A stretch of DNA of 64,000 nucleotides from G963555815 sp965249615 [NCBI: bacterium] (GCA_965249615.1 CBDFMI010000006.1:62001-126000), one strand, 5' to 3'. Counted from the stretch's first letter, positions 27,436-37,011 are shown. Numbers and translations: made by a program. Notes: generated by a model from the letters alone, not told the origin.

Positions 27436-28341
27436 ATGGAGATCCAGCGGGTCTCGGTCCTCGGTTCGGGGACCATGGGGAGCGCCATCTCCCAAGTCGT
27501 AGCGACGGGCGGGTATGAGGTTGCCATGGTGGGCCGCCGAAAGGAATCGATGGACCAGGCCCTTCAGTCCATCGACGAAAGCCTCAAGCGGTTTGTCCGA
27601 AAAGAGACCCTCTCCTCCGCGGAGAAGGAGGGGATCCTTCGGCGCATCCGGCCAACCACAGACATTGAGGAGGTCTCAGCAACGGATCTCATCATTGAGG
27701 CGGTGTCGGAACAGCTTGACATCAAGTTAGAGATCTTCGGGAAGCTCGATTCCCTGTGCCGGGAGGGTGCCATCCTGGGGAGCTCAACCTCTTCCATCCC
27801 CATCACCGTCATCGCCGCTTCCACCCGACGGCCCGAGCGTGTCATCGGGATCCACTTTATGAACCCGGCCCCCATCATGAAGGGGGTTGAGTTGATCCGG
27901 GGAAGGCTGACAGGGGACGACACGGTGAAGACCTGCATTGACTTCACACGCCGTCTCGATAAACATCCCGTCGTCGCCCTGGACTACGCCGGCTTCATCA
28001 CAAGCCGCCTCCTCACGGCCTATCTCAATGAGGCCTCCCTGTCCGTCGGCAACGGTAATGCCCCGCAGGACGTGGATGAGGCCATGGTCTTCTGCATGAA
28101 CATGCCCATGGGCCCCTGCGCCCTCATGGACCTCATAGGAATCGACACTGTGGTGCACGTCCTCGCGGTCCTGGAAGAGGAATTCGGGGAGCGTTTTAAG
28201 GCCTCTCCTCTTCTCAAGCAGATGGTTCGGGCGGGCCACCTCGGAAAGAAGACGGGGATCGGCTTTTTTAAATATTCCGAGGACGGCAAGAAGGAATCTG
28301 TCCCCCTCTTTCCTCGAATTGGGGGGAACCGGGAAACCTGA
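27436..28341 (+). CDS. 3-hydroxyacyl-CoA dehydrogenase (FadB2/Hbd type)
   Basis: The 301-residue enzyme has the NAD-binding VSVLGSGTMGSAIS (residues 6-19), SSTSSIPIT, GIHFMNPAPIMKGVELIRG with the catalytic His, and the C-terminal helical domain with DEAMVFCMNMPMGPCALMDLIGID. It oxidises 3-hydroxyacyl-CoA to the ketoacyl-CoA used by the thiolase. The ATG at 27436 starts at the NAD fold; the longer frame to 27235 only overlaps the thiolase gene. A strong hairpin follows the stop. Confidence 0.93.
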   Translation: MEIQRVSVLGSGTMGSAISQVVATGGYEVAMVGRRKESMDQALQSIDESLKRFVRKETLSSAEKEGILRRIRPTTDIEEVSATDLIIEAVSEQLDIKLEIFGKLDSLCREGAILGSSTSSIPITVIAASTRRPERVIGIHFMNPAPIMKGVELIRGRLTGDDTVKTCIDFTRRLDKHPVVALDYAGFITSRLLTAYLNEASLSVGNGNAPQDVDEAMVFCMNMPMGPCALMDLIGIDTVVHVLAVLEEEFGERFKASPLLKQMVRAGHLGKKTGIGFFKYSEDGKKESVPLFPRIGGNRET

Positions 28342-28385
28342 GCCCGGGCGGGACAAGTCCCCCTACACCCTGATAAGAAGACCCA

Positions 28386-28431
28386 ACAAGACAACGGCCA
28401 GAGGTCAAAAACCTCTGGCCGTCTTGTATTT
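28386..28431 (+). terminator. Strong bidirectional hairpin terminator
   Basis: A 17-bp stem with one 2-nt bulge: left arm 28386-28405, right arm 28411-28427 (core GGCCAGAGGT/ACCTCTGGCC), loop of 5 nt (28406-28410), then a short T-rich stretch. It ends the acyl-CoA operon on the plus strand, and its reverse complement may also end the broken minus-strand gene that stops at 28466. Confidence 0.8.
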
Positions 28432-28465
28432 CAGGGGTGACCGGGAAACGGCTGTGGAGGGAGGA

Positions 28466-31400
28466 TTAACCCTCACTCTCGCACAGGTAGATGTGGTTGG
28501 ACTCAGTCTCATCCAACCATTCCGTAAAGAAGCCCGGCATCACGCCGTTCGTTATGTCGCGAAGCTCATCCAGGACTGCGCCGTTAGTCCTGCCCCCCAA
28601 CGCCAGGCTTCGTGCATTCGCGGTGCAAGAAAACCCTTCCGAAACGTTCCCCAGACTCGGGTCATAGCCGAGACCGCGGAGTTGGGAGAGCAGCTCTTGC
28701 AGCTTTTCATCGAAACGGTTCTCATAAACAATCAAGATGTTAATGTCCCCTCGGACCCCCGGATCAACAGACCCGAGCCGCTGGGACCCCTCATCCACCC
28801 TACTCAGGATCATGTTGCCGCCGCCGAGGAAGTCCGCCCACTCCCAGTCCAGGGTGATGGAGCCACCATCCGGGGAAAGTTCCCCGTTAAAGGTCCCCGT
28901 GTCCAGGAGACGGTCCGGCCCATGCTTTTGAAGGAGGCCGCAGTCGTCCACGATACTCTCACCAGAGGATGTCGTGAACGTTACCGACCCATCTCCGTGG
29001 ACGCTCCCCTCCAGGGGTTGACGGCCCTCTGTGTGCCTGACCCGGCCGTCCGGCGCCCCGCCACAACGCTCACTGGTGACCTCGTCCACCCAATAGTTTT
29101 CAGACGGGAGGGTGCCCACCCCGCGGGTCGTTAGGGATCCACGGAGCGTCGTCCCCTCTACGTAAAACTCCAGAGTGAGAGTCCTTTCCGAAGGGAAGGA
29201 AGTCCCACCGTCAGTCGAGTCCTGCCCTGTCCTGACTACCTGCCATACCCCTTCTATACTCGAGAGGAACGCAAGCTGCTGGTCCTGATCTCCTATGCTC
29301 GCAAGCGGGACGTCGGATGCGGTCCTGGCGCAACGGAAAGAAATGAAGTGGGTCCCGTTGTCGGGCTCCCACCGGAACCGATAAGCAGCGCGAAAGTCGC
29401 TCTCCACGGAGTCGCTAAAATCTTCGCCGCGAATCACGCGTTGCGTACCCGAACCGGGACCTGCCGGGTTTCGGTCAGGGGCTGAGGGGTAGTAGTCTTG
29501 CTGATACCAGTCAGTCACCCGTCACCCATTGGTACACGTTCCCCACCATATCGACGGCCCCATAGGGGCTCTGGTGGGTGTTGTAGGCCCTGTCCACGGG
29601 GTGCGGCTTCCCCCCGCTGTTCTCCTCCCAAATCACCTGATCGGGGTCCCAGCTATTTCCCCAGGGGAATTGCCTGCCGTCCGTTCCTCTGGCTGCCTTC
29701 TCCCACTCGGCCTCCGTCGGAAGCCGCCTTCCCGCCCACTCGCAGTAGCCCACGGCGTCATGCCAGGAGACCCCAACCACAGGTTGCCTTGGGCCATTAC
29801 AATCAGGATCAGTTCAGTATTGCGGTTCCCCGTGCCCGGTTGCCTCGATGAACCCTAGATATTGCTCATGGGTCACGGGATATTTGTCAATGAAGTAGGC
29901 ATCAAGATAGACGTGTCGTGAGGGTTTTTCGGAGTACCGTTCATCATCGCCCCGGACAAAATCTCCCTCTGGCACCAAGACCATAAGGGCGCCATCACTG
30001 CCTGTGGTCTCATGAGGGATGTCCGGTGCCCCCAACGGCCACCTCTTCCCTCTCAGGCTCTGCCTTAGGCCTTTCTTGTTCGATTCTGGCCAGGCGCTGT
30101 CGCTCGGCCTCTGCCCGTTCAGCGGTGTCCATATCCGCCAGGCGGTCTGTGGCCTCGCGGTCCTCGGGGAAGATGCTGAGTATCTTGTTGTAGTTCTGCC
30201 GGGCACGCTCAAAGTCCCGCTCGCCCCACACCCGATAAATCTCCGCCATCTCCTGAAGCTTCTGGAGCGCCCGCTCGTTCCCAGGATCAAGCCTCATGAC
30301 CTCCTCAAGCGTCTCATAGGCGTTGTCCCCGGCGGGTGTCGTGTAGCGACGGCGTGAAAACTGAGAGTCCGCCCGGTTCAAGAGTGAAGTCAGCTCGTCG
30401 ACCTCGTCCCTTCGAGGTGGGGTAGTCCTTGGCTCGGTCCGACCCCCCATCACCCCGTCTCGAGCAAGACGATACACACGGGGAGTCAGACGACCGTCGG
30501 CCAGCTCCCGAACAATGGGAAGAAGCCCCCGCTCACGGTCCGCCTGAAACTCACCCTTCAAAACCCGCTTCGCCTCCTCATACCCACGCCCCGTGATGCT
30601 CCCATCCTGAAGAAGCTCAGCCAGATGCCCCACCCGATCCCGATCAGACGCGTCAGCCTGCGGCCGCCCCTCACCAGGCTCAGGCACAGAAAAGACAAAC
30701 TGTCCCACCCCATCCATGGTCCCAAAGAAGGGCGTCTGCCGGTTCGAAGAGGAAGCAATCACCCTCCCCTGAACAAAGGCCGCAAGCTCGTCGGCCGTCA
30801 GGATGCCGTCCCGGGGGCTCACGTCTGCCTCCCCCTCAAGCCCCTCAAGAAGCCTTCGGGTGAAGAGCCCGTGGCCCCCCTCCTCCAACACCGGCTGGTC
30901 ACGTTCCCCAGCCGTCAGGATCTGGCGAACCCGGCCCCGCGTGAGGTGGTCAACGTCCACCTGTGCCTCAGGCCGCTGCGTGACCACCACGCTGGCGCGC
31001 CGCCATCAGACCAGAGTATGCGGTGGCCACCGCAAAGAAGACGTGCTTGGCAGGAAGAAGAAGCGAAAGATCACGAACCTCACTCATCGCAATCCCAGTG
31101 GAAACGATCCGTTCCGTGTCCCCCTCCACGGGAAGCAGATAGCCCATCTCCCCCCCGCCGCCCGGAAGATTAATCGTCAGCCCATGGCCGGCAAAGAAGA
31201 CAAAGACGCGGTCTTTTTCCGTCGTCTTGCGGGACAGCTCCCCAAAGGCCCTCCGAATGGCCTGGCCCGTCGCCTCCTCATCCAAGAGGACAGTGATCTC
31301 AGAGAAACCAAGCTTCGAAAGAGACTCCTGGATGCTCCTGGCATCGTTCACGGCATAGTTAAGCCTCGGGGTACGGCCCTGATAGGCGTTAATCCCAATC

Positions 31401-31525
31401 ACGATCGCATAGGAGTCGCCATACGGGTTCGACCCCTGCGCCCGCGCCGCTCCGGACATAGAAAATACGAAGGTGGAAAGGAAAACGAAAGACGCCACCC
31501 AGAGGGAAATTCGAGTAGCTTTCAT
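28466..31525 (-). pseudogene. Broken caspase-like / formylglycine-generating-enzyme-like fusion
   Basis: Read together, the fragments make one secreted protein of about 1000 residues. It has a signal peptide, a caspase-like domain (SYAIVIGINAYQG, the His motif VFFAGHGLT, then HVFFAVATAYSGL), a charged linker, an FGE/SUMF1-like domain ([24 protein letters not shown], then a C-terminal FISFRCART) and an unrecognised C-terminal region. The frame is broken four times: a +1 shift at about 30990-31005, a +1 shift in a G5 run at about 30025, an in-frame TGA at about 29815 where the family has Trp, and a 7-bp tandem duplication at 29514-29527. The caspase Cys motif DxC reads ATA, so even the first fragment lacks its nucleophile. 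Expression as an active enzyme is very unlikely. Confidence 0.85.
29514..29527. repeat. 7-bp tandem duplication that frameshifts the FGE-like domain
   Basis: GTCACCC occurs twice head to tail (29514-29520 and 29521-29527). Removing one copy restores the minus-strand reading [14 protein letters not shown], which is what this family has. Confidence 0.85.
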
Positions 31526-31759
31526 GACGTCTATTTCCCCTTAAAAGGAGTCTCGCTGAACGTGAAATCTCTGTGAAGAAAATTTAAGAGAAAACGTCAA
31601 TTAAATCAAGCTCCCTTTTGCCTTCCAGGGGCTCCGCACAGCACAAGGAAACCCCTTTGCTCTCTATCCCCTGAGTAGGTCAACAGGACCCACTGGAGAA
31701 TAATTCCCTTCATACCCCAGACACCCCAATATCGCCACGCGTCAAGACTAAGGTGTGGA

Positions 31760-32314
31760 TCACATCCTCGGCAGGGTCACCCCCTCCTGTGACTGGTATT
31801 TCCCCTTTTTGTCCTGATAGGAGACCAGGCACTCCTCGTCGCTCTCAAAGAAGAGGACCTGTGCAATACCCTCATTGGCATAGATCTTCGCCGGAAGGGG
31901 CGTTGTGTTTGAAACCTCGAGCGTCGCATAGCCTTCCCATTCGGGCTCAAATGGGGTCACATTCACAATGATGCCGCAGCGGGCGTAAGTGGATTTCCCA
32001 ACGCAAATCGTCAACACCATTCTTGGAATTCGAAAGTATTCGACGGTTCGCCCAAGACAGAAAGAATTCGGGGGGATGATGCAGGAATCTCCCGCGCGTT
32101 CTATCAGAGAGCCCTCATCGAAGGCTTTTGGGTCCACAATGGAGCTATTGACGTTAGTGAAGATCTTGAATTCGTTGGCAATCCGGATATCGTACCCATA
32201 GGAGGAAAGACCGAAGGAGACGATCCCCTCTCGGATCTGCTTCTCCTCAAATGGCTCTATCATCTGGTGCTTAAGAGCCATCTCCTTGATCCAGCGGTCA
32301 CTTTTGATGCTCAT
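31760..32314 (-). CDS. dcd: dCTP deaminase
   Basis: The 184-residue enzyme matches Dcd end to end: [16 protein letters not shown], the nucleotide-site [23 protein letters not shown] with the catalytic Glu, [25 protein letters not shown] and [11 protein letters not shown]. It deaminates dCTP to dUTP for thymidylate synthesis. It overlaps hpnE by 4 bp as the last gene of the hopanoid operon, so nucleotide and hopanoid genes share a transcript here. Confidence 0.96.
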   Translation of the reverse strand: MSIKSDRWIKEMALKHQMIEPFEEKQIREGIVSFGLSSYGYDIRIANEFKIFTNVNSSIVDPKAFDEGSLIERAGDSCIIPPNSFCLGRTVEYFRIPRMVLTICVGKSTYARCGIIVNVTPFEPEWEGYATLEVSNTTPLPAKIYANEGIAQVLFFESDEECLVSYQDKKGKYQSQEGVTLPRM

Positions 32315-33690
32315 AAGAAACTCCTCTTCTGATCTCTCCCGCCAATCGGACTACATCCCCCTAAAGCCAGATCCGCCGCGTGTCGACCGCTCTGGACGGC
32401 GCCCTCAATGGTGGCCGGAAGGCCCGTGTCCGTCCAGTCACCGGCCAGGTAGAGGTTCGCAACGGCGGTGCGCGCCCCCGGCCGCCTCTTCTCCACTTCG
32501 AGCCAAGGGGAGAAGGTGGCGTGCTTCTCTTTGACGACAACGGCGTGGCTAAGCCCGGCCTTCCGCGCCGCGGGAACAACCCTGCGAAGGTCCCGGAGGC
32601 CCATCTCGATAAGCTCCTCCTTGTTCTTTTCCACGTGGGCCGACGCCCCGCTCATGACGAGGGCGAGATATTGGCCGTGCCGGTCATTACTCTGAAAGAG
32701 CGCGCTCTTATTAAAGAGCCATTGCCACTCAGTGTCTAGCAGGGCCGCAAAGGGCCGGTCGGTGACAGGGCGGTCGAGCCAGAGATTGACGGAGATGATG
32801 GGCGACGAAGGAATCCCCCGGCAAGGCTGAAGGGAAGGAACTTTAGTCAGAAGCTCGTCGTCCAGGAGGGCCCCCAGGGAATGATGGTCCACCGCCAGAA
32901 TGAAGATCTCGGCTGAGAGTCTTTCGCCGTGGGCCAGCTCGACCGCTTCCACACGGTCCCCCTGGAAATGAAACCTCTTGATCCGGCTTCCCAGACGGAC
33001 CTCTCCCTGATGGCCTTCAATGAATCTCCTCGCATTCTCGGCATAGAGCTGGCTCAGTCCCACCCTGGAGACCCCGATTCGCGAACCTTTCCTTGGGCCA
33101 AAGAAGCCCCGGCGAAGGACGGTCTCCAGGAGCTTGGCCGAAGCCAACCGGGGGACCTCATTGAGGGCGGAGATGGCGATCACGTTCCAAAAATTCTTCT
33201 GCGCTCGCTCCGTCTGGCCAAAGGTTTTTAGCCACTCTTCCGCCGTGAGCCCTTCGCTGGAACGTCTTTGTCCATCCCGGCCCCAAGCAAGGCTCCGGGC
33301 GAGTCGCCACATCCTCGCCTTATCTCCAAGCCCCAGGCTCTTCAGCCTGAACGCCCCGGCGCAAAGGTGCCAGGGGCTCGGCAACCTCGGACACCGAAGC
33401 GAGGTATGTCCCTCCTGTTCCCCAAAAAAGTCTACCCGGAGGTCATCCTGAAATGAGATCTTCTCGAGGCTTCCGATCTGTCTTAGGAAGTGGCGGGTCT
33501 CAGTGAAGGCGTCCATAAAAAGGTGCTGTCCATTGTCCACCACGTCCTCGGTCTTCGGATCTGTGTAGGAGTATGCCCTTCCGCCCAACCTCCCTCGGCC
33601 CTCCACCAAGAGGATTTTTGTCCCTTGAGAGGCCATCTCGCAAGCACAGGAGAGACCTGCAAAGCCGCCTCCGATAACGATGGCCCTCAT
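32311..33690 (-). CDS. hpnE: Hydroxysqualene dehydroxylase HpnE
   Basis: The 459-residue flavoprotein starts with the FAD site [21 protein letters not shown] and [15 protein letters not shown], has [16 protein letters not shown], and ends with [26 protein letters not shown], as in HpnE and related amine-oxidase-fold enzymes. HpnE reduces hydroxysqualene to squalene, the last step of the HpnCDE route. It overlaps hpnD and dcd by 4 bp each. No squalene-hopene cyclase is in the window, so the pathway must be completed elsewhere. Confidence 0.93.
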   Translation of the reverse strand: MRAIVIGGGFAGLSCACEMASQGTKILLVEGRGRLGGRAYSYTDPKTEDVVDNGQHLFMDAFTETRHFLRQIGSLEKISFQDDLRVDFFGEQEGHTSLRCPRLPSPWHLCAGAFRLKSLGLGDKARMWRLARSLAWGRDGQRRSSEGLTAEEWLKTFGQTERAQKNFWNVIAISALNEVPRLASAKLLETVLRRGFFGPRKGSRIGVSRVGLSQLYAENARRFIEGHQGEVRLGSRIKRFHFQGDRVEAVELAHGERLSAEIFILAVDHHSLGALLDDELLTKVPSLQPCRGIPSSPIISVNLWLDRPVTDRPFAALLDTEWQWLFNKSALFQSNDRHGQYLALVMSGASAHVEKNKEELIEMGLRDLRRVVPAARKAGLSHAVVVKEKHATFSPWLEVEKRRPGARTAVANLYLAGDWTDTGLPATIEGAVQSGRHAADLALGGCSPIGGRDQKRSFL

Positions 33691-34595
33691 CGTTCGACGC
33701 GGCGAAGAGGGCCCTTCCCCAGAGGCCTCCGGGGTCCTGCTGACAATCGGTAGTCCTTCCAGACCTTCAGGGCGATGTAGAGCTTTCGATATCTCGGCAG
33801 GACAACCGGGCGGTTGAAGACGTCATAATGCAGTCCTTCAATCCTCCCCAAGAGGGCGTGGTAGATGGCGCCCATGATCTGGGCAGCGATGAGGTTTGGC
33901 CGATCCTCTGGCGCGATGGCCGCCGAGGCCATGCGATAGTGGCCCTGGGCCCGCTGGGACTCAAAGGCCATAAGGGAAATGAAGCGGTCATCATACTGGC
34001 CCCGAAGGAGTTCTTGCTCCGAATAACCGAAGCGGTCGAGGTCTTCCAGGGGGAGATAGATCCTCCCCCGCTCGGCATCCGTCTTGAGGTCCCGAAGGAT
34101 ATTGGTGAGCTGAAGCGCCACCCCCAGCTTCTCGGCGTACACCTTGGCCTGGGGGGTTTGGTAGCCGAAGACCTCTATGCACATCAGGCCGACGACAGAG
34201 GCCACGTGGTAGCAGTAGGTGTAAAGCTCCTCGAAGGTGCGGTAGCGCGTCTTGTGGAGGTCCATCTCGACCCCGTCGATGAGGGCGTCCAGGTACTCGC
34301 GGGGGATCGAGAACCGACGGACGCACTCTGAAAGCTTGACCGAGATGGGGTGGCGGGGGCCGCCGTTGAAGATTCTGCCCACCTCCTCGCGCCAGTCGCC
34401 AAGGCGCTCGGCGCTACGGTGGGGGTCTGGCTCCTGGTCCGCAACGTCGTCCACGGCCCGGCAAAAGGCGTAGACCGAATAGATGGCCTCGCGTTGCTCC
34501 TTGGGTAGGAAGAGGAAGGAGTAATAAAAATTGGAGCGGCTCCGCTTGGTGAGCCCCTTGCAATATTCAAGTGAGGTAGAGCGTCTGGGAATCAT
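33687..34595 (-). CDS. hpnD: Presqualene diphosphate synthase HpnD
   Basis: The 302-residue enzyme has the trans-isoprenyl diphosphate motifs YAFCRAVDDVADQEPD and LTNILRDLKTDAERGRIYLP, which bind magnesium-diphosphate. HpnD joins two farnesyl diphosphates to presqualene diphosphate. The FYYSFLFLPKEQREAIYSVYAFCR opening is typical of HpnD as opposed to HpnC. It lies 1 bp from hpnC and overlaps hpnE by 4 bp. Confidence 0.93.
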   Translation of the reverse strand: MIPRRSTSLEYCKGLTKRSRSNFYYSFLFLPKEQREAIYSVYAFCRAVDDVADQEPDPHRSAERLGDWREEVGRIFNGGPRHPISVKLSECVRRFSIPREYLDALIDGVEMDLHKTRYRTFEELYTYCYHVASVVGLMCIEVFGYQTPQAKVYAEKLGVALQLTNILRDLKTDAERGRIYLPLEDLDRFGYSEQELLRGQYDDRFISLMAFESQRAQGHYRMASAAIAPEDRPNLIAAQIMGAIYHALLGRIEGLHYDVFNRPVVLPRYRKLYIALKVWKDYRLSAGPRRPLGKGPLRRVER

Positions 34596-34596
34596 C

Positions 34597-35565
34597 TCAG
34601 CGGAATCTCGGCCCGAAGGCCGAACGGGCCAGTATGGAAATTTTATCCCAAAGGTTCAACGTGGGCCGGTGTCCGAAGACGTCAAACTGGCAAGTCTCCA
34701 CGCGACGGAGGATCCGGGTCCCCCCCAGCCAGGTGAGGCGCATCTCAAACCGAAGATTTTTAGACACCCGGCGCAAGAGGGGACGGCCCTGCTCGAAGAG
34801 GCCCCAGGTCCGCTCCGCCTCAAGACCCATCAGCTTCACGAAGGCGCTGTTATAGGTCCTTGAGAAAAGGTCCTGCTCTGAGTAGCCAAACTGGGTCATG
34901 TCCACCTGAGGCAGATAGATCCGGTTTTTTTGCCGGTCCACGTCCACGTCCTGCCAAAAGTTGGTGAGTTGCAGGGCCGTGCAGATGGAGTCGGAGAGGG
35001 CGTGGAGCTCCGGGTCCCGGTAACCGAAGATATAGAGGACCAGCTGGCCCACGGGGTTGGCCGAGTGGCGGCAATAGAAGAGGAGGTCCTCGAAGGTTTT
35101 ATGGCGGTTTCGGGTCGCATCCATCCGGTAGGCCTGAAGGAGGGCCCGAAGCGGCTCGATGGGGATGCCAAACCTGACTGTGGTCTCTCGAAGGGCGATG
35201 AAGACGGGATGGCTCGCCTCCCCCTGATAGCACTTCCCCAGGAGCCCGTCCCATTCGTCCAGGAGCGGCAGGCGGGCCCCTTCGAACCTGGCCTCGTCGG
35301 CGAAGTCATCGGCCGTCCTTGCGAAACCGTAGATGGCGTGGACATAGGGCCGTTTCTCCCGGGCGATGAAACGGGAGCCCACGGGGAAGTTTTCATAGTG
35401 GGTGGTGGCCATAGCGGTGCAATAGGCGAACGAGGACTCCAGGTCCCAGGCTTTTTGCGGCCCGGCCGGCGAGGGCGGAGGAGTCACCGCGGCTCGGCGG
35501 ATCTCCACCAAGGTTTCGGGGGTAGGGGGGGCGGTTTCGATGGGGGGCACCGCCTGAGCGTTCAT
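34597..35565 (-). CDS. hpnC: Hydroxysqualene synthase HpnC
   Basis: The 322-residue squalene/phytoene-synthase-family enzyme has the first Asp motif GFARTADDFADEA and the second LTNFWQDVDVDRQKNRIYLP. The sequence HYENFPVGSRFIAREKRPYVHAIYGFAR is the HpnC signature. It converts presqualene diphosphate to hydroxysqualene. The first 50 residues are Pro-rich and unconserved. It heads the hpnC-hpnD-hpnE-dcd operon. Confidence 0.93.
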   Translation of the reverse strand: MNAQAVPPIETAPPTPETLVEIRRAAVTPPPSPAGPQKAWDLESSFAYCTAMATTHYENFPVGSRFIAREKRPYVHAIYGFARTADDFADEARFEGARLPLLDEWDGLLGKCYQGEASHPVFIALRETTVRFGIPIEPLRALLQAYRMDATRNRHKTFEDLLFYCRHSANPVGQLVLYIFGYRDPELHALSDSICTALQLTNFWQDVDVDRQKNRIYLPQVDMTQFGYSEQDLFSRTYNSAFVKLMGLEAERTWGLFEQGRPLLRRVSKNLRFEMRLTWLGGTRILRRVETCQFDVFGHRPTLNLWDKISILARSAFGPRFR

Positions 35566-35625
35566 GGGGGGAGTTTTGATAATCTCCAGAGCGCTTTAAT
35601 CCTCAAAATACCTGGCGTCTCTTAT

Positions 35626-35920
35626 CACCAGCCCATCTGGTGCAAGAGGTACTGATAGAAGGGGTCGGTCAGGAACTCTCGTTCGACGTTGAGTCCCCTT
35701 CCATGAGCATAGAGAGGGATTTTTTGATCTCTTGGCCCGCCCCGTCCCGGAGGCAATAGACATTGTCAACATGGGTGAAATCCACCAAGACGTCCGAGAC
35801 ATAGGCCACAATTCTCTGGTCTTTCAAGCCCACCATGTCAAAACTGGAGGCCGTCAGATGCCGCAGAAGGCGACAGAGAGGGTGGTCGCGGGGAATCCCC
35901 TTCTTTCGGGAGATGAGCAT
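35626..35920 (-). pseudogene. Small conserved hypothetical protein, frameshifted near its C-terminus
   Basis: The open frame from 35920 to 35669 gives 83 residues: RDHPLCRLLRHLTASSFDMVGL, then RIVAYVSDVLVDFTHVDNVYCLRDGAGQEI. This looks like a small family seen near metabolic genes in Nitrospirota-like genomes, though I cannot name it. The last residues (EGDSTSNESS) look out of frame. Adding one base to the C4 run at 35695-35698 continues the protein as LNVEREFLTDPFYQYLLHQMGW to a stop at 35626, which looks far more protein-like. Function unknown. It is the last gene before the prophage. Confidence 0.55.
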
Positions 35921-35929
35921 CGACCTCCT

Positions 35930-36159
35930 TTCCCAATGGATGTGGAACTCAAAAATCGTCCCACACCCGGTCTATGCTGTCAACCTCCACAGCGGTGTTG
36001 AGGACTTCGGTAAATGGGGGGTGGGAATTTCGGTGTCTGGGGGAGGCTATTTGAAAGAATCTGTGGATTTTGCCGTTGAGATCTAGGCGAGTGCCTAAAT
36101 CTTGTGCTCTGGGTTTTCCACAGGTGGAGGTGGAGGTTTTTAGAGCGGGGCGGCTGAGG
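35930..36159. other. Chromosome-prophage junction region
   Basis: About 230 bp hold no gene. The hexamer TGTGGA or its complement occurs four times, at 35941-35946 (+), 35986-35991 (-), 36062-36067 (+) and 36117-36122 (-). These could be transposase end-binding sites, and the left prophage end is probably here because the repressor module of Mu-like phages lies next to it. The exact end cannot be set without the right end. Confidence 0.4.
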
Positions 36160-36435
36160 TTAGTATTGCCGTTTCCCCTCCAGGAGCTTTCGGTTGTAGG
36201 AACTCGTTGAGAGAGCTCCCCAGAGGATAGACAGAGGCCAGGTGACGATGAGACCTATCCCAAGAGTGAAAACCGCCACTAAAAGCGAGACCACCAGCAT
36301 GATGAAAGCGCCGATGATGGTGGAGTAGAACATTCCGATCGGGCCTAATAGGAAGGTCAATATCAGAGACACTCCAACGCTTTTTGTCTTCACGACGATC
36401 ATCGTAGATGGCGCTTCTTCTGCCTCCCCTCTCAT
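36160..36435 (-). CDS. Small integral membrane protein coupled to the phage repressor
   Basis: The 91-residue protein has two or three hydrophobic segments (VGVSLILTFLLGPIGMFYST, then IIGAFIMLVVSLLVAVF, then IVTWPLSILWGAL) and a short basic tail. It resembles a common small membrane protein type of unknown role. Its ATG overlaps the repressor stop by 4 bp, so it is expressed with the repressor in the lysogen. This makes lysogenic functions such as superinfection exclusion a reasonable guess, not more. Confidence 0.75.
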   Translation of the reverse strand: MRGEAEEAPSTMIVVKTKSVGVSLILTFLLGPIGMFYSTIIGAFIMLVVSLLVAVFTLGIGLIVTWPLSILWGALSTSSYNRKLLEGKRQY

Positions 36436-36908
36436 CTCTTTTTCCTCCTTCGGCCACGTGGCTTTTCTTTAAGCGTCCCGACCACCGATTCTATCATTGA
36501 GAACACCTCCGGGTGTTTCTTTTTAAGCCCCGAGAGGCCCCGAGCTAATTCCAAGGCCTCCTTGTCTTCCCGCCCGAGAGGGACGTAAAGGCCCTCATCC
36601 TCAGCAACCCGCCGGGCTTCTCTCTCAGAAAGCGGTTGAGGGGGCCGGCCCTTTACCTCCCGGACCCGGATAAGCCTTCCACTAGAACGCTGGCCCACCG
36701 GCAAGGAGGATTTGGGGCCCCTGCCTTTTATCAGCCAATCCAGGGAAACGCCGAATTTCTCCGCCACATCACGAAGGAATTTTATGGGCGGCTCAGCCCC
36801 GTCTTCCAGCCATTTATATAAGGTCCGTCGTTGATATCCGTGCTCTCTTGAAAACCGAGCAATAGAGTATCCCGCCATTGCCTCCTTCAGCCTGGCCTGG
36901 ACGCTCAC
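36432..36908 (-). CDS. Phage repressor (XRE/HTH type)
   Basis: The 158-residue protein has an N-terminal helix-turn-helix (YSIARFSREHGYQRRTLYKW, then LRDVAEKFGVSLDWLIKGRG) as in XRE-family repressors. The middle is charged, and the C-terminus is helical and ends in an Arg/Lys-rich tail. It is transcribed leftward, divergent from ner, over two palindromic operators. The start is a GTG at 36908; the ATG at residue 11 is possible but would cut into the DNA-binding domain. By position it is the analogue of the Mu c repressor. There is no peptidase domain, so induction would not be by LexA-like self-cleavage. Confidence 0.85.
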   Translation of the reverse strand: MSVQARLKEAMAGYSIARFSREHGYQRRTLYKWLEDGAEPPIKFLRDVAEKFGVSLDWLIKGRGPKSSLPVGQRSSGRLIRVREVKGRPPQPLSEREARRVAEDEGLYVPLGREDKEALELARGLSGLKKKHPEVFSMIESVVGTLKEKPRGRRRKKR

Positions 36909-36914
36909 AAGATA

Positions 36915-36930
36915 GTGCCCTCAGGGGCAC
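36915..36930. promoter_or_regulatory. Operator 1 (16-bp palindrome)
   Basis: GTGCCC-TCAG-GGGCAC, a perfect 6-bp inverted repeat with a 4-nt spacer. It lies 7 bp upstream of the repressor start and shares its half-site with operator 2. Confidence 0.75.
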
Positions 36931-36939
36931 GTTTTCTTC

Positions 36940-36945
36940 TTGACA
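36940..36945 (+). promoter_or_regulatory. Possible -35 hexamer of the early promoter
   Basis: TTGACA lies just before operator 2. A good -10 hexamer at 17 nt is not clear (CACACT), so the promoter assignment is tentative. Confidence 0.35.
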
Positions 36946-36947
36946 CT

Positions 36948-36963
36948 GTGCCCCACAAGGCAC
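36948..36963. promoter_or_regulatory. Operator 2 (16-bp palindrome)
   Basis: GTGCC-CCACAA-GGCAC, inverted repeat with 5-bp arms and the same 16-bp overall length as operator 1. The two start points are 33 bp apart, about three helical turns, as expected for cooperative binding by a dimeric repressor or Ner. Confidence 0.7.
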
Positions 36964-37011
36964 ACACTCCTTATGGTTGGGTCAACACTTTACCCTCTAT
37001 AGGACCAAAAA

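Noticed and set aside
28319-29134. Plus-strand frame of 271 codons between the dehydrogenase and the FGE-like fragments
   Set aside because: It starts inside the dehydrogenase, crosses a strong terminator and is antisense to the FGE-like region.
29800-29830. TGA decoded as Trp (altered code) in the FGE-like gene
   Set aside because: Many other genes here end in TGA and no other in-frame TGA occurs in intact genes; the rest of this gene is also broken.
36062-36122. TGTGGATTT and TTTTCCACA as DnaA boxes, suggesting an origin
   Set aside because: Only near matches, no AT-rich element, and no dnaA or dnaN nearby; a prophage end is more likely.
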